Shown here: in pieces, positions 19,112-28,073 of the stretch
Layout: every line of letters starts with the position of its first letter
Numbering within the stretch: the first letter of the stretch is position 1
Origin: Pedosphaera sp.
Lineage (GTDB): Bacteria > Verrucomicrobiota > Verrucomicrobiia > Limisphaerales > UBA9464
Assembly (NCBI GenBank): GCA_009695205.1
Contig: SIBK01000016.1
Location: 1-64,000 of the forward strand
Direction: 5' to 3'
Length of the DNA: 64,000 nucleotides
Position numbers and translations under genes: made by a program
The notes under the pieces: generated by a model
Database searches by the model: none
Told to the model about the DNA's origin: nothing
The model's input: only the letters and a program-made list of their open reading frames with translations

Positions 19112-19123
19112 ACCGCCTCCACC

Positions 19124-19155
19124 AAAAAGGCCTGCCATTTCCGGCAGGCCTTTTT
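19124..19155 (+). terminator. Rho-independent terminator after tsf
   Basis: Perfect 8-bp GC-rich stem GGCCTGCC (19129-19136) with GGCAGGCC (19143-19150) and a 6-nt loop, extended by an A5 run before and a T5 run after. The symmetry means it could work in both directions, but only tsf ends next to it. Confidence 0.92.
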
Positions 19156-19348
19156 GTTGTTCAAATTCCAACCAACGTTTGAGTTTCTACACATAAATCA
19201 AAGAAAGGGCAAAATCCGCTAAGTGAAGCACGGGGTGATTCATTTCGACCGGCACCGGGGATCGTTCGAGGCTGAACGGCCCCGCAGGCAGTCTCAGAGC
19301 GAAAGTGCCCAGAATTCTCCTCCATAAATCGAGTGTCGGGAAGGGAGG

Positions 19349-20509
19349 ATGCGGCGATTCCGACTTTCGTCGCATCGCGCGGCACTCCACTCTGGGCCGG
19401 TGCAAGTCCAATTCCGCGGCCGTCGCAAATCGTTCCGGACCGTGAGTTTTGATGCCGCAGCCAACTCTGTGGTTCTCATTGAACAGCGGTTGTTGCCCCA
19501 TCGTTTTCAACTGGTTTCGACACGGAATCACCGCGAAACCGCAGCGGCGATCCGCGACATGGTGGTGCGAGGGGCGGGTGCAATCGGTGCGACCGCCGCA
19601 TACGGACTCGCCCAAGGAGCCATCGCTTTCCGGGGAGAAAACCGCGTTTTTTTCAAAAGTCATTTGCTCCGGGTATTCGAAGACTTGATGAACGCGCGGC
19701 CGACCGCTGTCGATCCTTTGAATGCGATGCGTGGGGTTCTGGCAGCGACGGCCTTTGGAAAAACAGTCGCGCAAAAGCAGGCCCTTGCTCTTGCCGCGGC
19801 TGAGGAATTCGCGAACGAAGATACCGTGCATTGCCGGGAAATTGGCAGGCACGGAATGCCGTTGATCCGTAACGGTTGCACGGTGCTAACCCACTGCAAT
19901 GCGGGATGGCTGGCATTTGTCGATATCGGCTCGGCAACCGCCCCGTTGTATGCCGCCCACGCAGCGGGAAAGAAGTTTCTCGTGCTTTGTGACGAAACCC
20001 GCCCGCGATGCCAGGGCGCTTCCCTAACGGCCTGGGAACTGGCCCAACAGGGGGTCCCCCACAAGGTTATCGCCGACAACGCGGCCGGACACCTGATGCA
20101 GCGAGACCAGATTGACCTGGTGATCGTTGGAGCGGATCGGGTCCTGGGCCGCACCGGGGACATCGCGAACAAGATTGGCACCTATACGAAAGCCGTACTT
20201 GCGCACCGGCATCGAATACCGTTCTACGTGGCGATTCCGCTGTCCACAATCGACTGGAAGTTGTCCTCAGGATTTGAAATTCCGATTGAGGAGCGCGACG
20301 AGGCGGAGGTGTTGGGCGCCTGGGGCATTGCTGGCGGGGGACGACGGATATATGTCCGAACCGCGAATCCAACAAGCTCGGCATTGAATCCAGCGTTCGA
20401 CGTCACTCCTGCGGAATTGATCACCGGAATTATCACGCCGGTCGGAATCGTCCGACCGCAGGATTTGTGGCGTCGCCGGTCCGAGCTAGGATGGGCCGAC
20501 GACGAGTAG
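19349..20509 (+). CDS. mtnA: S-methyl-5-thioribose-1-phosphate isomerase
   Basis: Methionine salvage enzyme converting methylthioribose-1-phosphate to methylthioribulose-1-phosphate; the fold is shared with eIF2B-type initiation factors. Motifs seen: MVVRGAGAIGATAAYG, LTHCNAGWLAFVD (catalytic Cys), DETRPRCQGASLTAWEL, and VGADRVLGRTGDIANKIGTY with the catalytic Asp. 386 residues, about 30 more than usual at the N-terminus. A GGGAGG sequence touches the ATG at 19349, which is too close for an ideal ribosome site, so a later GTG (19400) is possible. No other methionine salvage gene is nearby, and no SAM riboswitch was recognised in the 190 bp upstream. Confidence 0.88.
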   Translation: MRRFRLSSHRAALHSGPVQVQFRGRRKSFRTVSFDAAANSVVLIEQRLLPHRFQLVSTRNHRETAAAIRDMVVRGAGAIGATAAYGLAQGAIAFRGENRVFFKSHLLRVFEDLMNARPTAVDPLNAMRGVLAATAFGKTVAQKQALALAAAEEFANEDTVHCREIGRHGMPLIRNGCTVLTHCNAGWLAFVDIGSATAPLYAAHAAGKKFLVLCDETRPRCQGASLTAWELAQQGVPHKVIADNAAGHLMQRDQIDLVIVGADRVLGRTGDIANKIGTYTKAVLAHRHRIPFYVAIPLSTIDWKLSSGFEIPIEERDEAEVLGAWGIAGGGRRIYVRTANPTSSALNPAFDVTPAELITGIITPVGIVRPQDLWRRRSELGWADDE

Positions 20510-20678
20510 GATGACCTGCGGCGAATCCGTGCAAATGATGGAGGGGCCGTCGCCACGTTACGCCGGGCTTCGTCAAACGTATCTTCCCCCACTTTGAGTA
20601 GATGGATTTTCAAAATCCCCTCGCGAATTGAGGATTTTCTAGCCCCCGGTGAGAGATCCCCCTACTCTGGGTGGCCAA

Positions 20679-22229
20679 ATGTTGCCCCTTCGCGAGGTCG
20701 CCCTTCGGTTGCATCCCGACGATGACGTCGCCGTTCTCCGGCGACCCGTCAAGGCCGGGCTGCGACTCTCCGACGGCTCCGAGTCACTTACGGTGGCCGC
20801 GGACCTTGCGGCGGGTCACAAGATCGGACTGCGTCTTCGCAAAGATGGAGATCCCATCCGCCGCTACGGTCAGGTCATCGGCTTCGTTCGGGGCACGATT
20901 CAGCCGGGCGACCACGTGCACACGCAGAACCTTGTGGTGCGCGATTTTTCCCGCGCCTATGAATTTGCGACGGAGATTCGAGAGCCTGTCCCGCTGACGG
21001 CGGCCGAATCGGCGCGGACCTTTCCTGGGTACTTGCGATCCGGGGGGAACGTAGGCACCCGGAATTACCTGGCGGTTATTTCTAGCGTCAATTGCTCCGC
21101 CGGAGTTTCGCAATATGTGCGGGCACGTTTCGATCCGGTGTCCCTTCGCCGGGATCATCCAAACGTGGATGGCATTCTGGCGTTTACACACAAGAGCGGC
21201 TGTTGTGTCCAACCGGGGGAACCCTACGCGATATTGCAGCGGGTACTTGCCGGCATCGCTCGCCATCCGAACATCGCGGGCTACGTCATGATCGGGTTGG
21301 GCTGCGAAGGGCACCAGATTTCACGGATTCGAGGGGAGGAAGGGCTGGATGCCGTTCGACCCGGGGAGGCGGCGGCGACATTTCTGACGATCCAGCAAAA
21401 GGGGGGTGTGCAGCGGACGGTGGAAGCGGCCACTCAGGCGGTTACGGGATTGCTGCCATACGCCGCAGCCCAGCGGCGATCACCCCAGCCATTGAGCCGG
21501 CTAATCCTCGCGATGAATTGTGGAGGATCCGACGGCGCGAGTGGAATTACGGCAAATCCAGCGCTCGGGATTGCCAGTGACGAACTGGTCCGGCACGGAG
21601 GCACGTCGGTGCTTGCCGAGACGCCGGAAATATATGGTGCCGAGCATTTGCTGACCCGGCGGGCGGTGACCCGGGAGATTGGCGAGCGACTACTCGCTCA
21701 TGTCCGATGGTGGGAAGAGCATGTCCGCAGCCACGGCGCATCGATCGATAACAATCCGAGTCCTGGAAATAAGGAAGGCGGGTTGACGACTATTTATGAG
21801 AAAAGCCTGGGGGCACTGGCAAAGGGAGGACAGTCACCGTTGCGTGCCGTGTATCGCTACGCGGAACCGATCAGCGGGCCGGGGTTCGTATTCATGGACA
21901 CGCCGGGATTTGATCCGGTGAGCATGACGGGGCTGGTGGCAGGGGGATGCACGCTGGGGGCATTTACAACCGGCCGAGGATCGGTCTACGGATGCAAGCC
22001 AGCACCCTGCCTCAAGATTGCCACCAACACAAAATTGTTCGAGTGGATGAACGACGACATGGATGTGAATGCGGGAACGATTTTGGACGGATCGGAGACC
22101 CTTGAGCAGGTGGGGCGGCGGATCTTCGAAGATCTGATAGCGGTGGCGGGAGGAAAGCAGACGAAGAGCGAATCCCAAGGTCTAGGGGACGAGGAATTCG
22201 CACCGTGGATACAAGGACCCACGTTTTGA
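20679..22229 (+). CDS. UxaA-family dehydratase (altronate dehydratase-like)
   Basis: 516 residues from the ATG at 20679, which is preceded by GGGTGG at good spacing; an in-frame GTG at 20649 would add ten residues. The N-terminal SAF-type domain (ALRLHPDDDVAVL, about 1-90) precedes the large UxaA/GarD domain: SGGNVGTRNYLAVISSVNCS, HKSGCCVQPGEPY, GLGCEGHQI, AMNCGGSDGASGITANPALG, and near the end MDVNAGTILDGSETLEQVGR. These enzymes dehydrate sugar acids such as altronate or galactarate to 2-keto-3-deoxy acids. The exact substrate cannot be told from sequence alone, and no other hexuronate gene lies beside it. Confidence 0.85.
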   Translation: MLPLREVALRLHPDDDVAVLRRPVKAGLRLSDGSESLTVAADLAAGHKIGLRLRKDGDPIRRYGQVIGFVRGTIQPGDHVHTQNLVVRDFSRAYEFATEIREPVPLTAAESARTFPGYLRSGGNVGTRNYLAVISSVNCSAGVSQYVRARFDPVSLRRDHPNVDGILAFTHKSGCCVQPGEPYAILQRVLAGIARHPNIAGYVMIGLGCEGHQISRIRGEEGLDAVRPGEAAATFLTIQQKGGVQRTVEAATQAVTGLLPYAAAQRRSPQPLSRLILAMNCGGSDGASGITANPALGIASDELVRHGGTSVLAETPEIYGAEHLLTRRAVTREIGERLLAHVRWWEEHVRSHGASIDNNPSPGNKEGGLTTIYEKSLGALAKGGQSPLRAVYRYAEPISGPGFVFMDTPGFDPVSMTGLVAGGCTLGAFTTGRGSVYGCKPAPCLKIATNTKLFEWMNDDMDVNAGTILDGSETLEQVGRRIFEDLIAVAGGKQTKSESQGLGDEEFAPWIQGPTF

Positions 22230-22255
22230 GCCAGAGACGAGTTGTTGCCGGCTCC

Positions 22256-23104
22256 TTACCTGGCAGCCATGCGACGCAGGCGCTCGATATTGGCTTCGAC
22301 GCACCGAAGATAATAGTTCGGACCATCCGGAAGCGGATTGGCGAGAAAGTGGAATAGCCCCTGAAAATCCCGCTCGATCTTTGGGCGGACATATTTTTCC
22401 CAAAAGCCAGGCGTCTTGCGGATGAGGTCCTCCGCGCTGCTGAAGCCGCCAACCATTTTGCTGGTCTGTCCTGTGAAGCGAGCAGCCTCGACAAATTCTT
22501 CGTACAGCACCGGCAGTTTCTCCACGTAATCGGGTGCGGCCATCTGCCCGAGGAGATCCGCTGTGCCCAGCGCGTGGCCAAGGATCCGTTCCTCTTCGCT
22601 CAGAAACTGAATCGACTTGAGATCCGTAGCGACGCCGGTACAGCGAATCATGTTTTGCGCGGAACGGACCTGCTCGGGCAAGTAGCCTTTGGAACGGAGA
22701 AACGCAGCAGCAAAATCGCAACTGCGCGCCACGTGGATAAGGGTATACTTCGCACCAGTCCCGTCGGGATCGCTCCGGTGTTTCAGATAGCCCGTGTCGT
22801 GAAGAAGCATTGCCAGCAACCCAAGCTTAAATCCTTCCCTTGATAGCACCGGCTCGACTCCCGTCTGGAACCGCCCTCGCAATAAGCTGGAGAAGCAGAG
22901 CGTCCCTTGCAGTGTGTGCTCGAAATCATGGTACTGCGCATCATTCGCGAGGTAGTCGGGAAAATTCCCGGAAAAACAATCGATAGCCCAGCCGAAGGCT
23001 TGTGCGACAAATAACCGGTCGGTGGACCCAAACATGACGCGGTAGTGGGCCTGAACTTGCTTCGCCACGGCCAGAGGATCCCGAGTGTCTACGCGGAGAA
23101 GCAT
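22256..23104 (-). CDS. HD-domain metal-dependent phosphohydrolase
   Basis: 282 residues from the ATG at 23104, which has GGAAG a few bases upstream. A TTG at 23158 would add 18 residues but has no such site. The HD superfamily residues are visible: YHDFEHTLQ (His59/His63), LAMLLHDTGY (His102-Asp103) and a further His124 in LIHVARSCD. This superfamily hydrolyses phosphate esters, including cyclic nucleotides, (p)ppGpp and nucleotides. The spacing resembles phosphodiesterase-like HD proteins, but no GAF or PAS sensor domain is present and the substrate is unknown. It converges on the UxaA gene with a 26-bp gap. Confidence 0.8.
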   Translation of the reverse strand: MLLRVDTRDPLAVAKQVQAHYRVMFGSTDRLFVAQAFGWAIDCFSGNFPDYLANDAQYHDFEHTLQGTLCFSSLLRGRFQTGVEPVLSREGFKLGLLAMLLHDTGYLKHRSDPDGTGAKYTLIHVARSCDFAAAFLRSKGYLPEQVRSAQNMIRCTGVATDLKSIQFLSEEERILGHALGTADLLGQMAAPDYVEKLPVLYEEFVEAARFTGQTSKMVGGFSSAEDLIRKTPGFWEKYVRPKIERDFQGLFHFLANPLPDGPNYYLRCVEANIERLRRMAAR

Positions 23105-23207
23105 CGTCTTCCAGCCTATCAAAGATTGCGTTAGCTGCACGGCTTTTTTAGATTGCAACTGGAAGAAGTCTCTAATATTCCGTCGGAAAATCCAGTACTT
23201 TCTTGAA

Positions 23208-25760
23208 CTACATGCGGTTCAATAACTCCCGGGCGATTGGGCGCTCCGGCCGGATACGCTCCAATTCCTGCAAAAGATGTCGCGCAGCCGTGGGATTCGC
23301 TCGAATCAGAGAAGTTGCTCGCGTGAGAACCTGAGCATAAGCGCTCGAGAAGTCCAAACTCACCCGCGCACTTTCGAGAAAAAGCGCCTCAGCCTCGGAG
23401 TTACGTCCTGCACTCTCCGCAATCAGCCCCCGGAGATACAGATCGCGGGCGGAGCGAAAATCGTCAAACCGCCTCTGCCACGGTTCCCCGGCCATCGGGG
23501 TCAATCGGCGAACGGGCGGACGCTGCCGGTCGAGGAGATGCCGGAGAAGTGCCGACGGATCGGCCTCCCGGCGGAATGCCACGCGTGGGGCTCCGAAGAG
23601 TACGACGGGACGATCGTCTGTGTTCTCGGGGGCGCCCTTGGAAAACTCCCGCAACCACTGAGCGTCCCCCATCCATAACCCGAATACCTGCATGTCTTCG
23701 GTCAGCAAGAGGGGCCGCAATGCCTCGCGCAGCCGCATGTCGGCGGTGCGGACCGACCACTCGCCCGGATGAAATTCGGGCGGCTGCGTCCAGCCGGTCA
23801 AGCCGAGCACGGGAACCTCGGCAGTCCAACGGAGCAGCCAAGCGTGCGAATGGGGGAATACCTCAACAAACGTCTGCACGACGCTCTTCAGCATCGGTTC
23901 ATCCAGCTGGAAGAGGGGCAGCCACTGACAAAAGAGCCCGCCCGGTTCCAGGCGGTCCCGGATCGCCTGGAAATGTTCCCGTGTATACAGGAAACCGGCG
24001 CCGTCGCGGGCAGGGTGAAAAAGATCGGCGATGACCACATCGTAGCAATTCGGCGTGATCCGCACATACCGGCGGGCGTCCGCGGTCACGACACGGAGAT
24101 CCGAAGTGAAAATATTGTGCGGGGCAAAACTTGGGAGCACCTCCAGCACTTCGGGGACCAGTTCGATTCCTTCCGCCATCAAACCCGGATGGGATCCGAT
24201 GGAGGCGAAGGAAATGCCGGTGCCGACTCCGATGAAGAGAGCCTTGTGAGGATTCGGATGGAGGAGCAGGGGGATGAGTCCGTGCCGGCGTTCGGCTGAG
24301 GCAGCGGCGGTGCCGCCCATCAAAAAACGGTTGTTGATCCGCAAGGATCGTGCCCCACCGGACTGCTCAATCACAGCCACGGTGTCTCCCGCCCCTTCGC
24401 GCACGGTGATGAGCCGGGAATTAGGTCCCACCCGCTGTAACGACAATTCCGGGAGCAGCATCGCGAGCCCGGCCGGTAATCCCAGCCACGACCATCCCCA
24501 CGCCCGCCATCCCCGCACAAGCAGCAGGTATCCTGCCGCGAGCGCCAGCAGAGTTCCACGCCCTCCCAGGATCGGAAAAACTGCCGCTCCGACTACGGCG
24601 GGAGCAAGGGCGGATCCCAACAAGTTCAGCGCCAGCGCCCGCCCCTGTTGAACCCGGCCGTGGACTGCCTCCATCAACTCCGCAAAGAGCGCGCCCATGA
24701 GGCAGCTCGGCACCAGAAGGACCGCCCCGGCGATCACCCACTCGACAGCTAGAACACGGATGGCCGTATCTCCCCACGCGTACCGAAGCCGCAGGCTCCA
24801 GTCCGCGCTGCGCGGAAGAATTAATCCTCCGAGCAGGCACGCCACGGAAAGTCCGAAAAGCAGAACCGGGCGCTTTCGAGACAGCGACCATCGCGGGCCG
24901 AAGGCGGCACCGAAGGCGTTCCCCAGCAGAAACACGCCGAGGGCGGTGGCGAAACTGAAGACGGTATTCTCCAGAAGTTGGCTCAATTCCCGCACAGCCC
25001 AACATTCAAAGCCGACAGCGAGAAAACCGGTCACCGCGAGCAACCACGGCGAAGTCGCCATCCGCGATTCTCTCCATAGAATACCGCGCCCGGCCGGAGG
25101 ATCCATGGAATTTAGCCGCCCGGCCTTGCATCCAAAAAATAGTGCGGCGAGAGCGAGGAGATTGAAGGCCGCGAAGACTAAAGACGCAGCGATGAATCCC
25201 ATCGCAGGAAGAATTAATCCGATCGACCCAAGGACTCCAAACAGTGCTCCGGCGGTATTGGCAGCGTAAAGCGACGCCGTCGAAATTCGGTGGTCAGGAG
25301 AAGACGCAAACCGTGTTGCGACGGCGGGAAAGACGGCTCCCATGGCGGCCGTGGCCGGGAGAAGAATCAAGCCCGGGATCCAGAAGCAAACAAGGGCCCG
25401 GCGGAGCCCAGACCCCTCAGCCCCCACCAATCCATGGACCCAATCGTTCGCGAGGGGGATCAGCGGGATGAGGAGCACTGCCCACATTGCGACAATAGCC
25501 TCTAGCCGTACAGCGGTGCGAATGGAATCGAGGCCTCGCGTTCGCGAAAACCCGATCGCGCCCGCCGCATTGCCGAGGAAGAAAGCGGAGACGACGGCAA
25601 GCACGGCGGGAAGCTCATGGCCGATGCCGGTGGAGAGGCGGCGCACCCAAACCAGTTGATGTCCGAGGGCTGCAAACCCGGACAAAGCGAGGGCGACATG
25701 CGGTGCGATCCGAACCCAAAGTGGCTGCTGTTGAAACGCGGTCCGGCTCATTTGAGGCAT
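23208..25760 (-). CDS. Membrane protein fused to a spermidine synthase-like domain
   Basis: 850 residues from the ATG at 25760; the frame is open further upstream but there overlaps trpD. The first 440 or so residues form two similar hydrophobic blocks (for example FFLGNAAGAIGF and VFLLGNAFGAAFG), giving about 12-14 membrane segments. From about 450 to 640 comes a methyltransferase-fold domain of the spermidine synthase family with the nucleotide-binding loop FIGVGTGISFASIG and the acidic strand EGIELVPEVLEVL. The last 100 residues are helical and TPR-like. Such membrane-fused spermidine synthase homologues are common in bacteria, mostly without proven function. Whether it transfers aminopropyl groups is unknown. 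It starts 10 bp after the trpD stop. Confidence 0.82.
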   Translation of the reverse strand: MPQMSRTAFQQQPLWVRIAPHVALALSGFAALGHQLVWVRRLSTGIGHELPAVLAVVSAFFLGNAAGAIGFSRTRGLDSIRTAVRLEAIVAMWAVLLIPLIPLANDWVHGLVGAEGSGLRRALVCFWIPGLILLPATAAMGAVFPAVATRFASSPDHRISTASLYAANTAGALFGVLGSIGLILPAMGFIAASLVFAAFNLLALAALFFGCKAGRLNSMDPPAGRGILWRESRMATSPWLLAVTGFLAVGFECWAVRELSQLLENTVFSFATALGVFLLGNAFGAAFGPRWSLSRKRPVLLFGLSVACLLGGLILPRSADWSLRLRYAWGDTAIRVLAVEWVIAGAVLLVPSCLMGALFAELMEAVHGRVQQGRALALNLLGSALAPAVVGAAVFPILGGRGTLLALAAGYLLLVRGWRAWGWSWLGLPAGLAMLLPELSLQRVGPNSRLITVREGAGDTVAVIEQSGGARSLRINNRFLMGGTAAASAERRHGLIPLLLHPNPHKALFIGVGTGISFASIGSHPGLMAEGIELVPEVLEVLPSFAPHNIFTSDLRVVTADARRYVRITPNCYDVVIADLFHPARDGAGFLYTREHFQAIRDRLEPGGLFCQWLPLFQLDEPMLKSVVQTFVEVFPHSHAWLLRWTAEVPVLGLTGWTQPPEFHPGEWSVRTADMRLREALRPLLLTEDMQVFGLWMGDAQWLREFSKGAPENTDDRPVVLFGAPRVAFRREADPSALLRHLLDRQRPPVRRLTPMAGEPWQRRFDDFRSARDLYLRGLIAESAGRNSEAEALFLESARVSLDFSSAYAQVLTRATSLIRANPTAARHLLQELERIRPERPIARELLNRM

Positions 25761-25770
25761 TTCGGCCGGT

Positions 25771-26826
25771 TCAAACAATGGGTTCTTGCAAGGCGGCAAG
25801 CTTCTCGGAGGCAGCACCCGAGTCGATGGTACGGCCGGCCAAATCCCATCCTTCGACGAGATTGCGAACGCGGCCGGCGAGAAATAACCCGGCGGCAGCA
25901 TTGAGCAGCACGGCATCTCGTCGCGGGCCCCTGTCGTCGCCTCGCACCAGTCGTCGGATTATCTCGGCGTTCGCAATGCGGTCACCCCCAGCGATATCGG
26001 CGAGCGTGGCGATCTGCAGGGGAAAATCGGAAGCCGTCCAGGTGGAGGTTGAGAAACCGCGATCGTGGTGAAATTCCGCCACATGATTGCTACCGAGCGT
26101 CGAAAGCTCGTCCAGATACCGACCGCCGGGAACCTCGCCGCAAACAACCATCGCCCGGCGAAGCCCGAGAGACTGAAGGGTTCGAGCAAGAGGATCGCAC
26201 AGGTCCGGACGCGCCACACCGAGCAACTGCACGGAGGGACGCGCTGGGTTTAAAAGCGGGCCGAGATAATTGAAAATCGTCCGCTGTCCCCGTTCCGCAC
26301 AAAGCTTGCGGGCTGCTGCGACATGACGGAACGCGGGGTGATATTTTGGAGCAAAGAAGAAGGCGAAGCCGTGACGTTGCAACGATCGCACGGCCTCTTC
26401 TGGCGACAGGTCCACTGAGATACCGAGTGCTTCGAGAACGTCGGCGCTGCCCGATTGGGAAGTGACCGCCCGGTTGCCGTGTTTCGCGACGACTACACCC
26501 GCCGCAGCGCACAGGATGCCGACGGTGGTGGAAATGTTGAAAGTGTTTAGCCGATCCCCACCGGTCCCGCAGACGTCGAGTATCTCCCGGCTCGCACGCC
26601 ATCGCGGGTCCACGGGGAGCTCGATAGCGCGGCTGCGCACTTCGGAAGCAAAGGCGCTGATTTCGTTTGGAGTCTCCCCCTTGCGGGCCAGGGCGACAAG
26701 GAAGGCAACCTTCGCCTCGGTGGGGACCGTTTCATCAAGTAACGCCACCACCGACTGTTTCAACTCGTCAGGAGTAAGGTCCTTTCGGTCCGCCAGGCGC
26801 ATGTTCCATTCGAAAAACATGGCCAC
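25771..26826 (-). CDS. trpD: Anthranilate phosphoribosyltransferase
   Basis: Second step of tryptophan synthesis: anthranilate plus PRPP gives phosphoribosyl-anthranilate. 351 residues with the PRPP-binding loop DVCGTGGDRLNTFNISTTV, the KHGNRAVTSQSGSADVLEALG block and FAPKYHPAFRHVAAARK. All are intact. Start is GTG at 26826 or ATG at 26820. No other trp genes are near, so the pathway is dispersed in this genome. Confidence 0.96.
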   Translation of the reverse strand: MAMFFEWNMRLADRKDLTPDELKQSVVALLDETVPTEAKVAFLVALARKGETPNEISAFASEVRSRAIELPVDPRWRASREILDVCGTGGDRLNTFNISTTVGILCAAAGVVVAKHGNRAVTSQSGSADVLEALGISVDLSPEEAVRSLQRHGFAFFFAPKYHPAFRHVAAARKLCAERGQRTIFNYLGPLLNPARPSVQLLGVARPDLCDPLARTLQSLGLRRAMVVCGEVPGGRYLDELSTLGSNHVAEFHHDRGFSTSTWTASDFPLQIATLADIAGGDRIANAEIIRRLVRGDDRGPRRDAVLLNAAAGLFLAGRVRNLVEGWDLAGRTIDSGAASEKLAALQEPIV

Positions 26827-27071
26827 AGCTTACCCGTAACGGTGCGGGCGGATACCACGAATAAACCGGAGAGCACCGATTTACGCGCCTCTCACGAAAA
26901 GGCTGTTGGCACGGCAACACCACGAATTCTCAAAAACGATGAGCATTTCTGCCTGGCATACATTGTGCTCATCTCAAATCTGTCAGGGCGTTTGGCAGAT
27001 TCTCTTGAATCGGTTAAGGAGCCTAGACGCGCCAGAAAACGATAAACAATAACCACTAAATCACTAATTCT

Positions 27072-27257
27072 ATGAGCGACAACACAAAGAAATCCCACGA
27101 ACTCAGCGATGAACAGTTGGAGAAAATTGCAGGCGGCGAGCGGGCGGCGAGTTCAGCGTCCGGCGGAAGCCACAAGATCCCTGCCAGGGTTCCGCTTGGT
27201 TCCAGCTCGCGCAGCAGCGCCGGCCACTACTCTTCGTCTTCGAGCAGCCATCGATAA
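27072..27257 (+). CDS. Small peptide with double-glycine leader (candidate RiPP or secreted-peptide precursor)
   Basis: 61 residues. Residues 10-22 read ELSDEQLEKIAGG, a clear match to the double-glycine leader pattern of bacteriocin/RiPP precursors (LSDEELExVAGG type), cut after GG by peptidase-containing ABC exporters. The remaining 39 residues (from ERAASSASGG) hold 15 Ser, several Arg and His, no Cys and no Thr, and end in a Ser6-His-Arg tail. It is Ser-rich in the way that serine-modified peptides can be, but no modifying enzyme or C39 peptidase transporter is in the window. No Shine-Dalgarno sequence precedes the ATG. A strong terminator follows at 27341-27371, supporting a real short transcript. 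The opposite strand also has an open frame, which I consider a shadow. Confidence 0.65.
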   Translation: MSDNTKKSHELSDEQLEKIAGGERAASSASGGSHKIPARVPLGSSSRSSAGHYSSSSSSHR

Positions 27258-27340
27258 CAGCGGTGCAGCGGAGGCGAAGGTCATCCAGAAAAAGATTCGC
27301 CGGCTCTAAAATCAAAGATTTACAGTCGACGTCAATCCGA

Positions 27341-27371
27341 TGCGCGCTTTCAAAAAAAGCGCGCATTTTTT
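27341..27371 (+). terminator. Rho-independent terminator of the small peptide gene
   Basis: Perfect 10-bp stem TGCGCGCTTT (27341-27350) with AAAGCGCGCA (27356-27365), 5-nt loop, followed by T6-G-T4. It is directional for the plus strand and lies about 85 bp after the 61-residue gene. Confidence 0.92.
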
Positions 27372-27397
27372 GTTTTCCCCCGCTCGCCCCAGGCCGT

Positions 27398-27913
27398 TCA
27401 GCGCCGTGGAACTGGAGAATTCGTCGGTAGGGGTAAGGTGATCTGCGAGCTGAGGGTCGTCGCCCGGTAGAGGCCGTTGCCAAGCCGGGAGTACGGATCC
27501 CCCTTCGGCTGCGAGGTTCGCAGGGCAAGAATGCCGTAATAGATTGCTCCACCCACCACCAAGACAAGGATAAGCGGAATTACCAGCTGCCACTTCACTC
27601 GGGAAATCTGGAGCATGACGAAATCCAACGGTCCTCGGTGACTTCCGGTCAGGCTCGGCGGCTCAGCATAGTCACGAGTTCGGGCAAGCTCCGTCTCCAA
27701 TTCCTGCACGACCCGAGGCACATCGAGTTTTAGGTGCCCGGCGTAGCTTCGCACGAAGCCCCGGATGTACACCGGCGCACTGAACGTCTTCCAGTTGCTG
27801 TCCTCCAGAGCTCGGATGTGGTCGGTCTTGATTTTTGTGCTGTCGGCCACCTGATGAATCGTGAGATTGAGGCGTTCACGGGCGGAGCGAAGTTGTTCAC
27901 CAACGGTAGGCAT
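27398..27913 (-). CDS. RodZ-like helix-turn-helix membrane protein
   Basis: 171 residues. The N-terminal Cro/CI-type helix-turn-helix (VGEQLRSARERLNLTIHQVA, then IRALEDSNW and VYIRGFVRSYAGHLKLD, about residues 4-70) is the HTH_25 domain of RodZ, which binds MreB. A single membrane segment follows at about 108-130 (LVIPLILVLVVGGAIYYGIL), then only about 40 periplasmic residues rich in Ser, Thr and Pro. The usual periplasmic DUF4115 beta domain of RodZ is missing. It may be a short RodZ or a relative with another role. It lies 160 bp after folB on the same strand. Confidence 0.78.
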   Translation of the reverse strand: MPTVGEQLRSARERLNLTIHQVADSTKIKTDHIRALEDSNWKTFSAPVYIRGFVRSYAGHLKLDVPRVVQELETELARTRDYAEPPSLTGSHRGPLDFVMLQISRVKWQLVIPLILVLVVGGAIYYGILALRTSQPKGDPYSRLGNGLYRATTLSSQITLPLPTNSPVPRR

Positions 27914-28073
27914 GTGCGGGTGATAATCGAACCATACCCGTCAGCGCAATGCCGGACCGCTGGATTATAGCAGTTCTTATTCTGAATCGTCGGACGCAAA
28001 CGAAGAACAGCAGAGCATCGATGTGTGTCGCAGAGCAGCCCCCGCACGAAGAAAGGTCGAGTTTGGCTGAATC

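Noticed and set aside
26992-27020. TTGGCA and TAAGGA at 17-bp spacing as a promoter of the small peptide gene
   Set aside because: The -10 match is poor and promoter consensus in this phylum is uncertain, so I did not annotate it.
27103-27567. Minus-strand frame covering the small peptide gene
   Set aside because: It overlaps the terminator and the end of the RodZ-like gene, and has no family features. The plus-strand peptide has a recognised leader and a matching terminator.
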